Below are positions 34,588-45,126 of a stretch of DNA of 64,000 bases, piece after piece (the stretch's first letter is position 1; every line of letters starts with the position of its first letter). The translations under genes and the position numbers were made by a program. Source of the DNA: Rhizobium johnstonii 3841 (GTDB lineage Bacteria; Pseudomonadota; Alphaproteobacteria; Rhizobiales; Rhizobiaceae); the NCBI RefSeq assembly GCF_000009265.1, contig NC_008379.1, positions 1 to 64,000 of the forward strand, read 5' to 3'. The notes under the pieces are model-generated. The model did not search any database. It saw nothing but the letters and a program-made list of their open reading frames with translations, and was not told where the DNA came from.

Positions 34588-35655
34588 TCAATATTTCTTC
34601 TTGCGAACGATCTTGTTGCCGCGGGGTCCGCTCACGACCGGTGTTCGGTCGCGGTTTTCGGCAAGCAGGTTCCGCCAGCGTTCCAGGCGATCGGCGACCA
34701 GGGCACCGCTTGCGACAGCTGCCTGGACCGCACACCCGGGTTCATGGGCATGGGTGCAATCGCGAAAGCGGCAAAGCGGCGCCAGTTCAGTTATTTCAGC
34801 AAAGAGGGTGTCTATACCGTCGGCACCATCACTCACGTAAAGCGTTCTTATTCCCGGCGTATCGATGACCCAGCCGCCGCCTGAAATTGCATGCAGGGAT
34901 CGCGCCGTGGTTGTGTGCCGGCCCTGCGCGTCATATTCTCGGATGGTGCCTGTCTTTTGCTTTGTGTCGGATTCAGGCCCGGTCATGGTGTTCACCAGCG
35001 TTGATTTTCCGACACCAGAAGCTCCCACCAACGCAACCGTCTGGCCAACGCCGCACCAGGGCCTCAACAGGGAAACGGCGTCCGCGGAGCGCCCATTCAA
35101 GGCAATGACAGGCAGATCGCGCTGCAAAGCCTCGGCTTGCGCCTGGAACATGCCGGCATCTTCCGCGGTGTCGGCCTTCGTCAGCACAATCACCGGATTG
35201 CTCCCGGCCTGATTGGCCATGATCAGATAACGTTCCAGCCTCGCAAGATTAAAATCGGCATTGCACGAGGTCACGATCAACAGGGTGTCGATGTTGGCGG
35301 CAACAAGTTGCTGGCCACGCCCGCCTTCCGGGCGTCGTTGAAAGACGCTTTTTCGGTCGAGGCGTCTGATAAGCATGTCAGTCAGGGCATCGGCAAGAAC
35401 CCAGTCGCCGACCGCGTAATCACCAGTACTGGTATTGGATGGAAATTCGAGGCCGACCGGCCCGGTGACATCGATTGCCTCGATGCGTGCCCGGTGAACT
35501 GAAGCGATGCGTCGGGGGATCAAATCAGCTTCGCTGGGCTGGACCTGGTCCGCGAAGAATTCAGACCACCCAAGCAGTTCCAGCGGTGAAGAAAGTCGGG
35601 AGCTGGTCAAATCTTGTTCCACGTTCGGTAAGGCCACCATAAAGGGTTTTGCCAA
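34588..35655 (-). CDS. rsgA: RsgA ribosome-assembly GTPase
   Basis: A 355-residue circularly permuted GTPase that acts in late maturation of the 30S subunit. The N-terminal OB fold (about 45-100) is followed by the permuted G motifs LTKAD (G4), GASGVGKSTLV (G1) and DTPGIR (G3). The C-terminal zinc motif is C-x4-C-x-H-x5-C (CRFRDCTHAHEPGC). The start at 35655 is TTG; an ATG at 35640 is the alternative. Many rhizobia carry more than one RsgA; a plasmid copy would be accessory. Confidence 0.93.
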   Translation of the reverse strand: MAKPFMVALPNVEQDLTSSRLSSPLELLGWSEFFADQVQPSEADLIPRRIASVHRARIEAIDVTGPVGLEFPSNTSTGDYAVGDWVLADALTDMLIRRLDRKSVFQRRPEGGRGQQLVAANIDTLLIVTSCNADFNLARLERYLIMANQAGSNPVIVLTKADTAEDAGMFQAQAEALQRDLPVIALNGRSADAVSLLRPWCGVGQTVALVGASGVGKSTLVNTMTGPESDTKQKTGTIREYDAQGRHTTTARSLHAISGGGWVIDTPGIRTLYVSDGADGIDTLFAEITELAPLCRFRDCTHAHEPGCAVQAAVASGALVADRLERWRNLLAENRDRTPVVSGPRGNKIVRKKKY

Positions 35656-35676
35656 TGATCTTCCGCGGCTTCTCGC

Positions 35677-35853
35677 CTAGCTGCGTGGATGATCCCGTTT
35701 TGGCAACGAGGTTGCGTAAGCAGCGGCTTCGCCGGGGTAGGGGAAATCGTCCCCGAGCTGACGGTCGCCATCGTAGACTTTGAAGGCAGGCCCTTCAACT
35801 TCAACGATCTTATAGCCATTCACGTATTCGATCTTCGGTGTTTTCCAGCCCAT
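35677..35853 (-). CDS. Small hypothetical protein
   Basis: A 58-residue protein, MGWKTPKIEYVNGYKIVEVE then FKVYDGDRQLGDDFPY, with GGAG 8 bases before the ATG. The alternating pattern suggests a small beta-rich domain. It lies 21 bp upstream of rsgA in the same direction. Not recognised. Confidence 0.55.
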   Translation of the reverse strand: MGWKTPKIEYVNGYKIVEVEGPAFKVYDGDRQLGDDFPYPGEAAAYATSLPKRDHPRS

Positions 35854-36195
35854 CAAAAGCGCTCCAGTCCGGTCCGAGGGTTCTCTCTGAAGATGGTGCC
35901 AAGACCTCATACTCGGCGGTCTATGACCTATCAGGTGCTTCACGATTAGCCAACGCCGGTTCGATCCCGTTCAAGACCACTGTTCGTATGCAAATTCGGC
36001 AAAGAGTCACCGACAGGCCACGAGCAATCGTTGATGAGCGCATTCGCCAGTTCGGCACCTGTGACGTAGGATTGCAAGCTGAGTTTATTCTCCATAAAAG
36101 GGAATAGGCCAGGTCCATAAGCAACAATCCGCGAGCCGATGAAATTGTGAACCAGTTCGAATCCCATGCAGGCGGCTGTAAAAGAGATCGAAGCA
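35854..36195 (-). other. Non-coding or decayed stretch
   Basis: No gene I can support. A minus-strand frame (35946-36167) contains VTGAELANALINDCSWP, which may be a fragment of some enzyme, but no family could be assigned. Confidence 0.3.
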
Positions 36196-36600
36196 TCAGG
36201 CGAGCACTATTGCGGCCTCAATCTCGCTGGTGGATTGTCCGGCGAGGTCTTTGGCGATCTCCGCAAGCAGTCGCTCGGTCAAGGCAGCATGGAAGTGACG
36301 GCGCAATTCCCCCAGCGAACGCGGGTCAGCAATCACAATCAATTTCCGAATTTGACTCTCGAGCACCTGCTTGTTGAGATAGCCTGCAACGGCAGCGGCA
36401 AAATCATCTTCCCTCAGCCGCTGGTCGTCCGGATTGGCTGCGCTGCTTCGATGTCGGATACCAGAGCCGGCATGAGCCGGTTCAAGAGCAGGCTCCGGCA
36501 GGGCGGCAAGATCGACATGCGGCTCGTGTCCCACGTTGCGAAAAAGCCGCAAACTCCGTCCGTCGATCACGGCAATGGTAACATCATTCGGCACGATCAT
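36196..36600 (-). CDS. Host attachment family protein (AtsE/AtuE-like)
   Basis: A 134-residue protein matching the host-attachment family: start VTIAVIDGRSLRLFRN, then DDFAAAVAGYLNK, LIVIADPRSLGELRRHFH and the ending LAEIAKDLAGQSTSEIEAAI. GGAG precedes the ATG by 6 bases. Related Agrobacterium genes were linked to attachment, but the biochemical role is unknown and the fold resembles release-factor-like domains. Not flanked by other attachment genes. Confidence 0.82.
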   Translation of the reverse strand: MIVPNDVTIAVIDGRSLRLFRNVGHEPHVDLAALPEPALEPAHAGSGIRHRSSAANPDDQRLREDDFAAAVAGYLNKQVLESQIRKLIVIADPRSLGELRRHFHAALTERLLAEIAKDLAGQSTSEIEAAIVLA

Positions 36601-36756
36601 CTCGTTCTCCGCTTCGTATATCAGTTAACGCCTTTCGGCTCATACCGCCCCGGGACTCGTGATTCCAGGCAGCGCTGTCTGGCTGCGATCCAGCCGCATT
36701 TCAAAATGAACCAACGTGGCAATCAAGCTTTGATTCACATCAATCATGGGTACGAC

Positions 36757-37013
36757 GCGCAGACTTTCGACCCAAAGCTCTCCTGTGACGCCATCGTTTT
36801 CCCGTGTGGAGGGATCCACATGCGTGATCGTCCGGCTATACCCTATGGGCTGATCTCGGGGGAGCTAAGCTTGGTTTCGGTCGCAAATCTGACGCGCAAG
36901 GATGCGGAGGCATTCTTCGCGATCGCCCGCCAGGCAGGTTCAGGACTCATACAACCGTCTATCCGCTTACCTTAGCCAATACGGCGCTTGACGCTTGCGT
37001 GCCGGCCGATTGA
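36757..37013 (+). pseudogene. C-terminal fragment of a zinc alcohol dehydrogenase
   Basis: The sequence GGIHMRDRPAIPYGLISGEL then LVSVANLTRKDAEAFFAIA matches the C-terminal region of a zinc-alcohol-dehydrogenase subfamily (normally GIHMSDIPxFPY...SVANLTR). Near 36960 the frame shifts and continues as YPLTLANTALDA before a stop at 37011. The first two thirds are missing. It is not derived from the intact enzyme at 28190, which has a different C-terminus. Confidence 0.6.
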
Positions 37014-37048
37014 GTGCAGCGGCTGTCTTGAAACGTTGAGCCACGAGC

Positions 37049-37890
37049 CTATTGCTGGGTTGCAACTGCGGATGTGATTTCGAGTTCCCGTATGGTTGCA
37101 ATCAGCCGTGCAGCAAGCTGCGGCGTTCGCGCGGCGATGAAGCCATCCTGCTTGAGTTTCCCCGTGCAGTTGCAACTGAGGGACGTTCCATCCGTCTGCA
37201 GAACGACGCCGCCGACTGCTTCGATAATCGCCTGGCCGGCAGCGCAGTCCCAGATCATCGTCGGGGCGAGCCGAAGATAGAAATCGGCCTCGGCCGCAGC
37301 CACCAGGGCGAATTTCAGCGATGACCCGATTTCTTCAACGTTGCAGGGCTGCAGCGCGGCCAGGAGCGCTTTTGTGCGAGGATCGAGATGAGAGCGGCTG
37401 ACGAGCGCGATCGGATGACGCCGTCGAGCGAAAGGGCGTGGAAGGCTGCGGCGCTGCCCTCCGCCTGTTTGCTCGAATGCAAATCCACCGCCGTAGGAAA
37501 AGAAGAGCCGGTCACGGGCGGGGCATAGATCAGTCCCGCGCTCGCATGGCCATTCTCGACTAGGGCGATATTGACGGCAAATTCGTCGCGGCCTTTTATG
37601 AATTCCTTGGTGCCGTCGAGCGGATCGATTACGAGAACGGAATCCGAGTCCCTGCGGGCCTCAAAGGCGAGGCTATCTTCTTCGCTGACGACAGGGATTG
37701 CCGGAAAGAGCGCCACGCATGCTGCGCGCAGGATTTCATTGCTTGCAAGATCGGCGGAGGTGACGGGTGAACCGTCCGGTTTGGCTCTTACGGCAACGTG
37801 GTCGTCCTGCAAAACGAGCGCGGCACTGCCGGCTTTCCGGATCACCGGGACCAGCGCTTCGACAAGCTCCCTTCTCGAAGACAGGTTCAT
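37049..37890 (-). pseudogene. cysQ: CysQ 3'(2'),5'-bisphosphate nucleotidase, frameshifted
   Basis: The first part (from MNLSSRRELVEAL, with GGAG 6 bases before this ATG) has the inositol-monophosphatase motifs VVSEED and DPLDGTKEFIKGRDEF. Near 37430-37470 the reading frame changes. The continuing family sequence ALVSRSHLDPRTKALL, NVEEIGSSLKFALVAAAEAD and the metal motif TMIWDCAAGQAI lie in another frame down to 37049. A single small indel explains this. The enzyme, which removes PAP from sulfate metabolism, would be truncated before its last metal ligand. A sequencing error is possible. Confidence 0.8.
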
Positions 37891-37953
37891 TTTCATCTCC
37901 CAGCAAGACCACGCCCTCGCTTTCATTTCTAAGATGCGGCGGCGCTCCGATCA

Positions 37954-37967
37954 TTGATGCGCGTCAA
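37954..37967. promoter_or_regulatory. FNR/FixK-type box between cysQ and the kinase/ATPase fusion
   Basis: TTGATGCGCGTCAA fits TTGAT-N4-GTCAA. It lies 64 bp from the minus-strand cysQ start and 44 bp from the plus-strand gene at 38011, so it could serve both. Confidence 0.6.
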
Positions 37968-38010
37968 TGCATTGCCGCGGAATTGGGGCGATGCTTCCGA
38001 CAGTGCGGTA

Positions 38011-39597
38011 ATGTCAGCTGAAAGTTTGCAGATGATCACGGAAGACCAGTCGGCAACCATTTCCTTTCTCAATGGCGCGTTGTCTCGGGATGGGGAGCCT
38101 GTCGAAATGATCGAGACGCACATCTCGCGCATTTTTCTTGCCGGCGACCGCGCCTACAAGATGAAGCGCGCTGTGAAGCTGCCCTATGCCGATTTTTCCT
38201 CGGCGGAGAAAAGGATTGCGACATGCCGGAAAGAGGTGGAATTGAACACGCCCACAGCGCCGGGCATCTACCTCGGCGTCAGAGCGATTACACTGGAAAA
38301 GGATGGTCGCCTTGCGCTTGATGGTCAAGGGATCCTGCATGATGCTCTGGTGGAGATGCGGCGTTTCGATCAGTCGCTGCTACTCGACCATATCGCCGCC
38401 GCCGGCGGATTGACGCCGTCGATGATGACATCCCTTGCAAGGGCGATCGTCGCCTATCACCGTCTCGCCCCGGTCATCGGTACCAGCGGCGGGGCGGCCA
38501 GCATGGCTGCGGTGCTGAAGGTCAATGAGGCCGGCTTTGCTACAAGTCATGTCTTTTCCACTGCGGAGGTGGAGGAACTGACCGCGGCGTTCGAGCGGCA
38601 CCTCGCACAGCTCGCCGAGGTTCTGGACCGGCGGGAGCAGTCGGGCAAGGTTCGGCGTTGCCATGGCGACCTGCATCTCCGCAACATATTCCTGCTTGAT
38701 GGCGAACCATGCCTGTTCGATTGCATCGAGTTCAACGATCAGATCGCCACGACCGATATTCTCTACGATCTCGCCTTCCTGCTGATGGACCTCTGGCATC
38801 GCGGGCATCCCGAGTTAGCGAACCTCGTGATGAACCGCTATCTCGACGAGACGGACGAGGACGACGGCTTTGCAGCGCTGCCGTTCTTCATCGCCGTCCG
38901 CGCTGCCGTGCGGGCGCATGTGATCGCCACTCAGGCGGAGGATGCCGGTGATCGTGCGGCGGTGTTGATCGATGAGGCGCGTTCCTATTTCCAGCTTGCT
39001 CGGTCTCAACTGCAGCAGGTGCCGGGACGGCTTGTCGCTGTCGGTGGCCTCAGCGGATCGGGAAAGACGACGCTTGCAGAAGTGCTGGCGCCGCGCATCG
39101 GCCTCGCGCCGGGTGCTCGCATCATCGAAAGCGACCGCATTCGCAAGGCAATGCACGGCGTTCCGGCGGAGACCAGGCTGCCGCAGGCCGCATACCGGCC
39201 CGAAGTTTCCGCAAAGGTCTATCAGGAGATGGTCTGGCGAGCCCGACTCATCCTGGCGGAAGGCGGTTCGGCGGTGGCCGATGCGGTCTTCGACAAGCCG
39301 GTCAACCGGCGGATGATCGAGGAAGCGGCGGAAGAAGGCCACCATCCCTTTTCGGCCTTCTGGCTCGAAGCGGATCCGGCATTGCTGTGGCAGCGCGTTG
39401 CGGCACGGGTTGGCAGTCCCTCCGACGCGACTGTCGATATCCTGGCGCACCAGCTCGCGCATGAGACGGGCGCCGTCGCATGGCCGCGCCTCGACGCCAC
39501 GCAGCGCGCCGCAAGGCTCGCCGACGAGATCATGCGGCGCATTGAGGAGAAAGTCCTTGAGCCCGTCCCCTATCAGCCGGCAGACTGCTCTTCTTGA
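38011..39597 (+). CDS. Aminoglycoside-phosphotransferase-like / P-loop ATPase fusion
   Basis: A 528-residue two-domain protein. The N-terminal half resembles an aminoglycoside/choline-kinase fold (CHGDLHLRNIFLLDGEPCLFDCIEFN, with the catalytic HGD-x-H-x2-N and the metal-binding D). The C-terminal half is a P-loop kinase-like domain (GGLSGSGKTTLAEVLAPRIG) found in AAA_33-type proteins. Such fusions are often found near low-oxygen genes in proteobacteria; the substrate is unknown. The start at 38011 (MSAESLQM) lacks a strong ribosome site; 38032 is an alternative. Confidence 0.85.
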   Translation: MSAESLQMITEDQSATISFLNGALSRDGEPVEMIETHISRIFLAGDRAYKMKRAVKLPYADFSSAEKRIATCRKEVELNTPTAPGIYLGVRAITLEKDGRLALDGQGILHDALVEMRRFDQSLLLDHIAAAGGLTPSMMTSLARAIVAYHRLAPVIGTSGGAASMAAVLKVNEAGFATSHVFSTAEVEELTAAFERHLAQLAEVLDRREQSGKVRRCHGDLHLRNIFLLDGEPCLFDCIEFNDQIATTDILYDLAFLLMDLWHRGHPELANLVMNRYLDETDEDDGFAALPFFIAVRAAVRAHVIATQAEDAGDRAAVLIDEARSYFQLARSQLQQVPGRLVAVGGLSGSGKTTLAEVLAPRIGLAPGARIIESDRIRKAMHGVPAETRLPQAAYRPEVSAKVYQEMVWRARLILAEGGSAVADAVFDKPVNRRMIEEAAEEGHHPFSAFWLEADPALLWQRVAARVGSPSDATVDILAHQLAHETGAVAWPRLDATQRAARLADEIMRRIEEKVLEPVPYQPADCSS

Positions 39598-39650
39598 TGA
39601 AGGCCGTGAGCGCTTGCTTCCTGAGGGACGCCATCGATGTCAGATATTGA

Positions 39651-40155
39651 TCAACCGACAGAGAGCTGATCATCGAGTGTGGTGATACCAGGGGCTGACC
39701 ACGCGGCGCGCTCGGCGGCGCGTCGTTCTGCCCAGGTCTTGACCTTGCCTTTCAGCGTCACCTTTCCGCCGGAAACATCGACGCGAATTGCCTCGGCTTG
39801 CAGTTCTGCATCGCGCTCGAAGGCATTCTCGATGCGCTTCTTCACGTTGGCCGCGCTGACCTTGGGTTTGACCTCGACCAGATTCGATAGGCCAACAATG
39901 CCGGACAGATCTTTGACAGCATCTGACGCAGCTTCCTTCTGATACTGCCACTCGACCGTGCCGGTTAAGGTTACCCAGCCTTGATGACCCGCACCTGCAC
40001 CGCCTCTTTCGGGATGCAGACATTCCAGTCGATCATCTTAACGGCCCGCTGCGCGATATCGTCGTCGTCGGTGTTACCAGCACCAAAAATACGAACCTCG
40101 ATTTCCTGGGCAATGCCGCGAACTCCCTTCACGCGTTTGACGACGTGCTCGACCG
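39651..40155 (-). pseudogene. BON-domain protein, truncated and frameshifted (copy 1)
   Basis: Read on the minus strand the frame gives VKRVKGVRGIAQEIEVRIFG and AVKMIDWNVCIPKEAVQVRV. At about 39980 one base is missing compared with the copy at 43.3 kb. GWVTLTGTVEWQYQKEAA and a last BON domain ending SAPGITTLDDQLSVG follow in a second frame. The first BON domain and the start are absent. Full-length relatives have three BON domains and about 215 residues. An inverted second copy lies at 43091-43662. Confidence 0.7.
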
Positions 40156-40157
40156 CC

Positions 40158-40334
40158 TTAGCGCGACAGCGAGCCGTCTTTACCTAGTATCTGCTCTGCC
40201 GCAATGGCCGCTGCCAGCTTTTCTTTTTCAAGGCCTAGCAGCTCTAGGAGAACATGCTTCTGGATGTCGTCTTTCTCCGTCAGGAGCAAAGAGTTGAATT
40301 TTCTGATATTTTCGGCTGCGATTAAAATATCCAT
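40158..40334 (-). CDS. Small hypothetical protein
   Basis: A 58-residue helical protein starting MDILIAAENIRKFNSLLLTE and ending in AAEQILGKDGSLSR. The ATG at 40334 has GAGG 7 bases upstream; the earlier ATG at 40349 has no ribosome site. Charged and cytoplasmic. It abuts the BON remnant. Not recognised. Confidence 0.55.
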   Translation of the reverse strand: MDILIAAENIRKFNSLLLTEKDDIQKHVLLELLGLEKEKLAAAIAAEQILGKDGSLSR

Positions 40335-40759
40335 CGGATTGCCTCGCATTTATTCGTTGGAGGCGGGAACCAGCATCTGAGGAATACCGATTGGCAAAAG
40401 TTACGCCCGTCGAAGACTGCGCTTATGCAAATTACGCATTGCATCCTCTTCTTCGATCACGAGCAACGGTAGGCTTTTTACTGACAACTGGCAAGTCAAC
40501 TTTGATGGCGGCCCTGCCATCGTAAAGGCCGCTCGTGGGCGGGCGTCAGCGACTTCGGCGCGTTTATTGACGTGTATCAAGGCATTCGACAGCCAAAGAG
40601 ATATTTTTGCCGAGGTTCAACCAGAAGCTAGCTTGGAGGCCATCATCGTGCGGTACAAAACGATTCTCATTTGGGTCTGCGTGGCGCCACTCTCGCCCTT
40701 TCGTGACGGCCGGGCCGGTGGCTAACCGGATATCGACGCGACCCGCGCCGCCGATGGCC
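40335..40759 (+). other. Non-coding stretch downstream of groEL
   Basis: Apart from the anaerobox at 40567-40580 I see no gene or strong repeat. Frames crossing it lack starts and family features. Confidence 0.4.
40567..40580 (+). promoter_or_regulatory. Orphan FNR/FixK box
   Basis: TTGACGTGTATCAA fits TTGAC-N4-ATCAA. The nearest downstream start is the small minus-strand gene at 40334, 233 bp away. It may be left from a deleted gene. Confidence 0.5.
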
Positions 40760-42379
<1,620 letters not shown>

Positions 42380-42458
42380 TCCCGTCTCCCGAGAAGTTCG
42401 TTGGATAGCCTGAAGGGCTGTCATGCCCAACCAATGACAGAAAACGGGCATGAAGATC

Positions 42459-42472
42459 TTGACCGATATCAA
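42459..42472 (-). promoter_or_regulatory. FNR/FixK box upstream of groEL
   Basis: TTGACCGATATCAA on the plus strand, TTGATATCGGTCAA on the minus strand, fits TTGAT-N4-GTCAA and lies 80 bp before the groEL ATG. The plus-strand small gene begins 112 bp away on the other side. Confidence 0.65.
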
Positions 42473-42583
42473 TTTGCGGTTTGACTAAACGAGGAAGGAC
42501 GACAGAGGAGTTTGATCTTTCGCAATGCAGCTTTCCGGGCGCCGTCTTAGATGTGTTTCGTGTCGAAGATCGAGGGAAACGTC

Positions 42584-42775
42584 ATGAAGATATCGCTCAC
42601 GATTCTGCTTCCTTCTCTGGCGGCGACGAATTGCTCGACGTCGGATCGATTCCGGACCGATCCCTGTTGCCGGCGAACGAAGCCCATCGGAAAGTTCGAT
42701 GCACGATGCGATGCGCCAAAGCTCGGTTATAAGAACTTCTGCCCGCCGCCGCCGGTGGTAGGAGGCAGCTCATGA
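42584..42775 (+). CDS. Small cysteine-containing secreted protein, hypothetical
   Basis: A 63-residue protein starting MKISLTILLPSLAATNCSTS; the N-terminus looks like a short signal or lipoprotein-type leader. The rest is cysteine-rich (six cysteines in total) with a PPPP motif. GAGGG lies 7 bases before the ATG. It overlaps the next small gene by four bases (ATGA), so the two are translationally coupled. Not recognised. Confidence 0.55.
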   Translation: MKISLTILLPSLAATNCSTSDRFRTDPCCRRTKPIGKFDARCDAPKLGYKNFCPPPPVVGGSS

Positions 42776-42948
42776 CACCTTCCCGGCATGATGGTCGTTG
42801 GCTACGCTGGCTGGTCGTGGATCATCTTCTTTTAATTGTATTGATCTTGATGATCGTGACCCTTTTCAGCATTCCGCTATACAAATCGATAAACGATATG
42901 GACCAAGGAAACGCGCCGCTGGAGCGTTCAACGCACGAAGGGCTTTAG
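42772..42948 (+). CDS. Small single-span membrane protein, hypothetical
   Basis: A 58-residue protein: a basic N-terminus (MTPSRHDGRWLRW), one membrane segment (LVVDHLLLIVLILMIVTLF) and a polar tail. GGAGG is 7 bases before the ATG, which overlaps the previous stop (ATGA). Too short to appear in many gene calls. Function unknown. Confidence 0.6.
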   Translation: MTPSRHDGRWLRWLVVDHLLLIVLILMIVTLFSIPLYKSINDMDQGNAPLERSTHEGL

Positions 42949-43090
42949 TTTCGCTATCTCAAGATCGAGGAGTAGCTGCCCTTAAAATGGTGACGCCATT
43001 CGTCAATATTTACCCGCTATCACCTGGCGTTGCCGGCACCCGCTTCCGCCCATCGCAACTGCGCAAAGAAATCCATCCCGCCTTCTTGAG

Positions 43091-43662
43091 CCGTCGCTGT
43101 TGACAACGGCATCGTCACTCTTACGGGCCGCGTCAGTTCCTATTCCGAAAAGGAAACCGCCGAGGGCGTTGTAAAGCCTGTGAGGGGCGTGCGCGGCATT
43201 GCCGAGGAGATCGAAGTGAAGATCTTCAGCGCTTATGACACATCGGACCAAGACATTGCGCGCCGCGCTGCCAACATGATCGACTGGAACGTTTCTGTTC
43301 CCAAGGATACCGTCCAGGTCAAGGTCCAGAAGGGCTGGGTCACGCTCACCGGCAAAGTCGAGTGGCAATATCAGAAGAACGCCGCCGCTGATACCGTTCG
43401 CGACGTTGGCGGCGTTGTTGGTCTGTCCAACCTTATCGAGATCGCTCCGCGTGTCAGTGCAGCGGCCGTGAAGAAGCGGATCGAGGACGCATTCAAGCGG
43501 GACGCGGAACTCGGGTCCCAAGGGATCCGGGGCCGAGGTCTCGGCGGCAGCGTCACGCTCAGGGGCAAGGTTCATATCTGGTCGGAACGGCGCGCGGCGG
43601 AACGTTCGGCGTGGTCTGCGCCTGGGATCACGACACTGAATGATCAAAAAGCGATTGGATAA
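43091..43662 (+). pseudogene. BON-domain protein lacking its N-terminus (copy 2)
   Basis: The open frame after a TGA at about 43088 reads AVAVDNGIVTLTGRVSSYSE (the end of BON1), VRGVRGIAEEIEVKIFSAYD, WVTLTGKVEWQYQKNAA (BON2) and VTLRGKVHIWSERRAAERSA (BON3). The first 25 or so residues and the start codon are missing. An internal ATG at 43180 would give 160 residues with two BON domains. It is the inverted partner of the fragment at 39651-40155. Confidence 0.7.
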
Positions 43663-44100
43663 TTTATCTGACGCGAAGGGCTCGGTGCATCACTGGACAT
43701 GTCGCACCGGACGTCGTTCAATATCTGCGTGTCCGCGTCGCTGGGGCCATTTCTGGGCTCGCATCATATCACTGCCGCCGTAAGTCCATTGAGGAGGAGA
43801 GCGATCTCTCAACGGGCTGCCCCACTCGAATCCATGCACATCAAGGACGCGATGCCGCAGGGCGATAGATGAAGAAGTCGACATCATCATGGCGGTTTGG
43901 GACGACGTGATCGTAGCCCAGGAGATTGCCATGTGGAGAGGACGCCCTATACCGGATGCAGCCCGGCGATACGAAACTTCTCGATTAAGTCTTGGCCATG
44001 CAGCATGGCGCCACCCAGACATGACGTAAGTCAAGGATGGACGCCTGTGTAACGGCTAGAAGGATCGGACAAGCCCGCAATATCGATCGGAGGCTACGTC
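43663..44100 (+). other. Non-coding stretch before the HlyD-ABC operon
   Basis: No gene I can support; short frames on both strands lack features. It contains the degenerate anaerobox at 44021-44034. Confidence 0.4.
44021..44034 (+). promoter_or_regulatory. Degenerate FNR/FixK-like box before the HlyD-ABC operon
   Basis: ATGACGTAAGTCAA matches TTGAC-N4-GTCAA except the first base, 67 bp before the TTG start at 44101. Confidence 0.4.
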
Positions 44101-45126
44101 TTGAAAAGACAGCAGTTTGTCATATTGATTTCGACCGCCTCGCTGTTAAGCCTCAGCCAGCCTCTCTTTGCCCACGATGGTTTAGCCGTCGCGGGCCATT
44201 TTGAAGCCCTGTGGCGCAAAATCACCGGACAGCATCTGCCGGCGAATGTCTCCATGTCGAACGGCCGTATCGAGGCCCAGCAGGTGTTGATCTCAGCCAA
44301 GTTTGCCGGTCGCCTTGCCGCGGTTCTGGTCAATGAGGGTGATGTGGTGGACGCGGGCGCCCCGATTGCCCGGATCGATGCATCCGATCTCGCTGCCCAA
44401 CTCGCCGGAGCCAAGGCGGGGGTTCGCCGAAGCGAGACCAGCCAGATCGAGGCCGATGCTGCGATCGCCCAGCGCGAGAGCGAGTTGACGCTTGCCCGCC
44501 AGGAGCTTCAGCGCGCGCAGTCGATGAGCAACACGGGCAGCGGCTCCATGCAGCAGCTTGAATTGCGGCGCAGCCAGCTGGGCGTGGCCGAGGCGGCTGG
44601 GCGGTCGGCGCTGGCGAGCCGCGACGAGGCGGAAGCCGCAACCGAGGCGGCGCGGGCGGAGGTGGCCCGACTTCAATCGCTGATCGATGATGCGGTGCTG
44701 AAAGCGCCGCTCCGAGGTCGCGTCGAATATAAGCTGGCGCAGACCGGCGAGGTCGTTGCGGCCGGCGCACCGGTAGTCACACTGCTCGATCTCTCCGACG
44801 TTTCGATGACCATCTTCCTTCCGGCACGCGCGGCCGGCAGCTTGGCGATTGGAGATGAGGCCCGAATCATTCTCGATCCGGCGCCCCAATATGTCGTGCC
44901 GGCGAAGGTTTCCTTTGTCGCTTCGGAGGCGCAGTTTACGCCGAAGACAGTCGAGACGCAGGACGAGCGCGAGAAGCTGGTTTTCCGCGTGAAGCTGAGA
45001 ATCGCGCCGGATTTGCTCAAGGGATACGAATCGCGCATCAAGACCGGTGTGAGGGGTGTCGGTTATGTCCGCACCGATCCCGCGGCAAGCTGGCCGGCTG
45101 ACCTGCAAGTGAAGCTGCCGCAATGA
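44101..45126 (+). CDS. HlyD-family membrane fusion protein
   Basis: A 341-residue periplasmic adaptor. The TTG start has GGAGG 7 bases upstream. It has a signal-like N-terminus (FVILISTASLLSLSQPLFAH), two half-lipoyl motifs (GRLAAVLVNEGDVVDAGAPI; APLRGRVEYKLAQTGEVV) flanking a long coiled coil, and a beta-barrel C-terminus. It overlaps the next gene by four bases. With the two following genes it matches the yhiI-rbbA-yhhJ arrangement of E. coli, a putative drug or lipid exporter. Confidence 0.9.
   Translation: MKRQQFVILISTASLLSLSQPLFAHDGLAVAGHFEALWRKITGQHLPANVSMSNGRIEAQQVLISAKFAGRLAAVLVNEGDVVDAGAPIARIDASDLAAQLAGAKAGVRRSETSQIEADAAIAQRESELTLARQELQRAQSMSNTGSGSMQQLELRRSQLGVAEAAGRSALASRDEAEAATEAARAEVARLQSLIDDAVLKAPLRGRVEYKLAQTGEVVAAGAPVVTLLDLSDVSMTIFLPARAAGSLAIGDEARIILDPAPQYVVPAKVSFVASEAQFTPKTVETQDEREKLVFRVKLRIAPDLLKGYESRIKTGVRGVGYVRTDPAASWPADLQVKLPQ

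Noticed and set aside
35946..36167. A 73-codon minus-strand frame with a protein-like stretch
   Set aside because: It may be an enzyme fragment but no family could be named and the start has no ribosome site.
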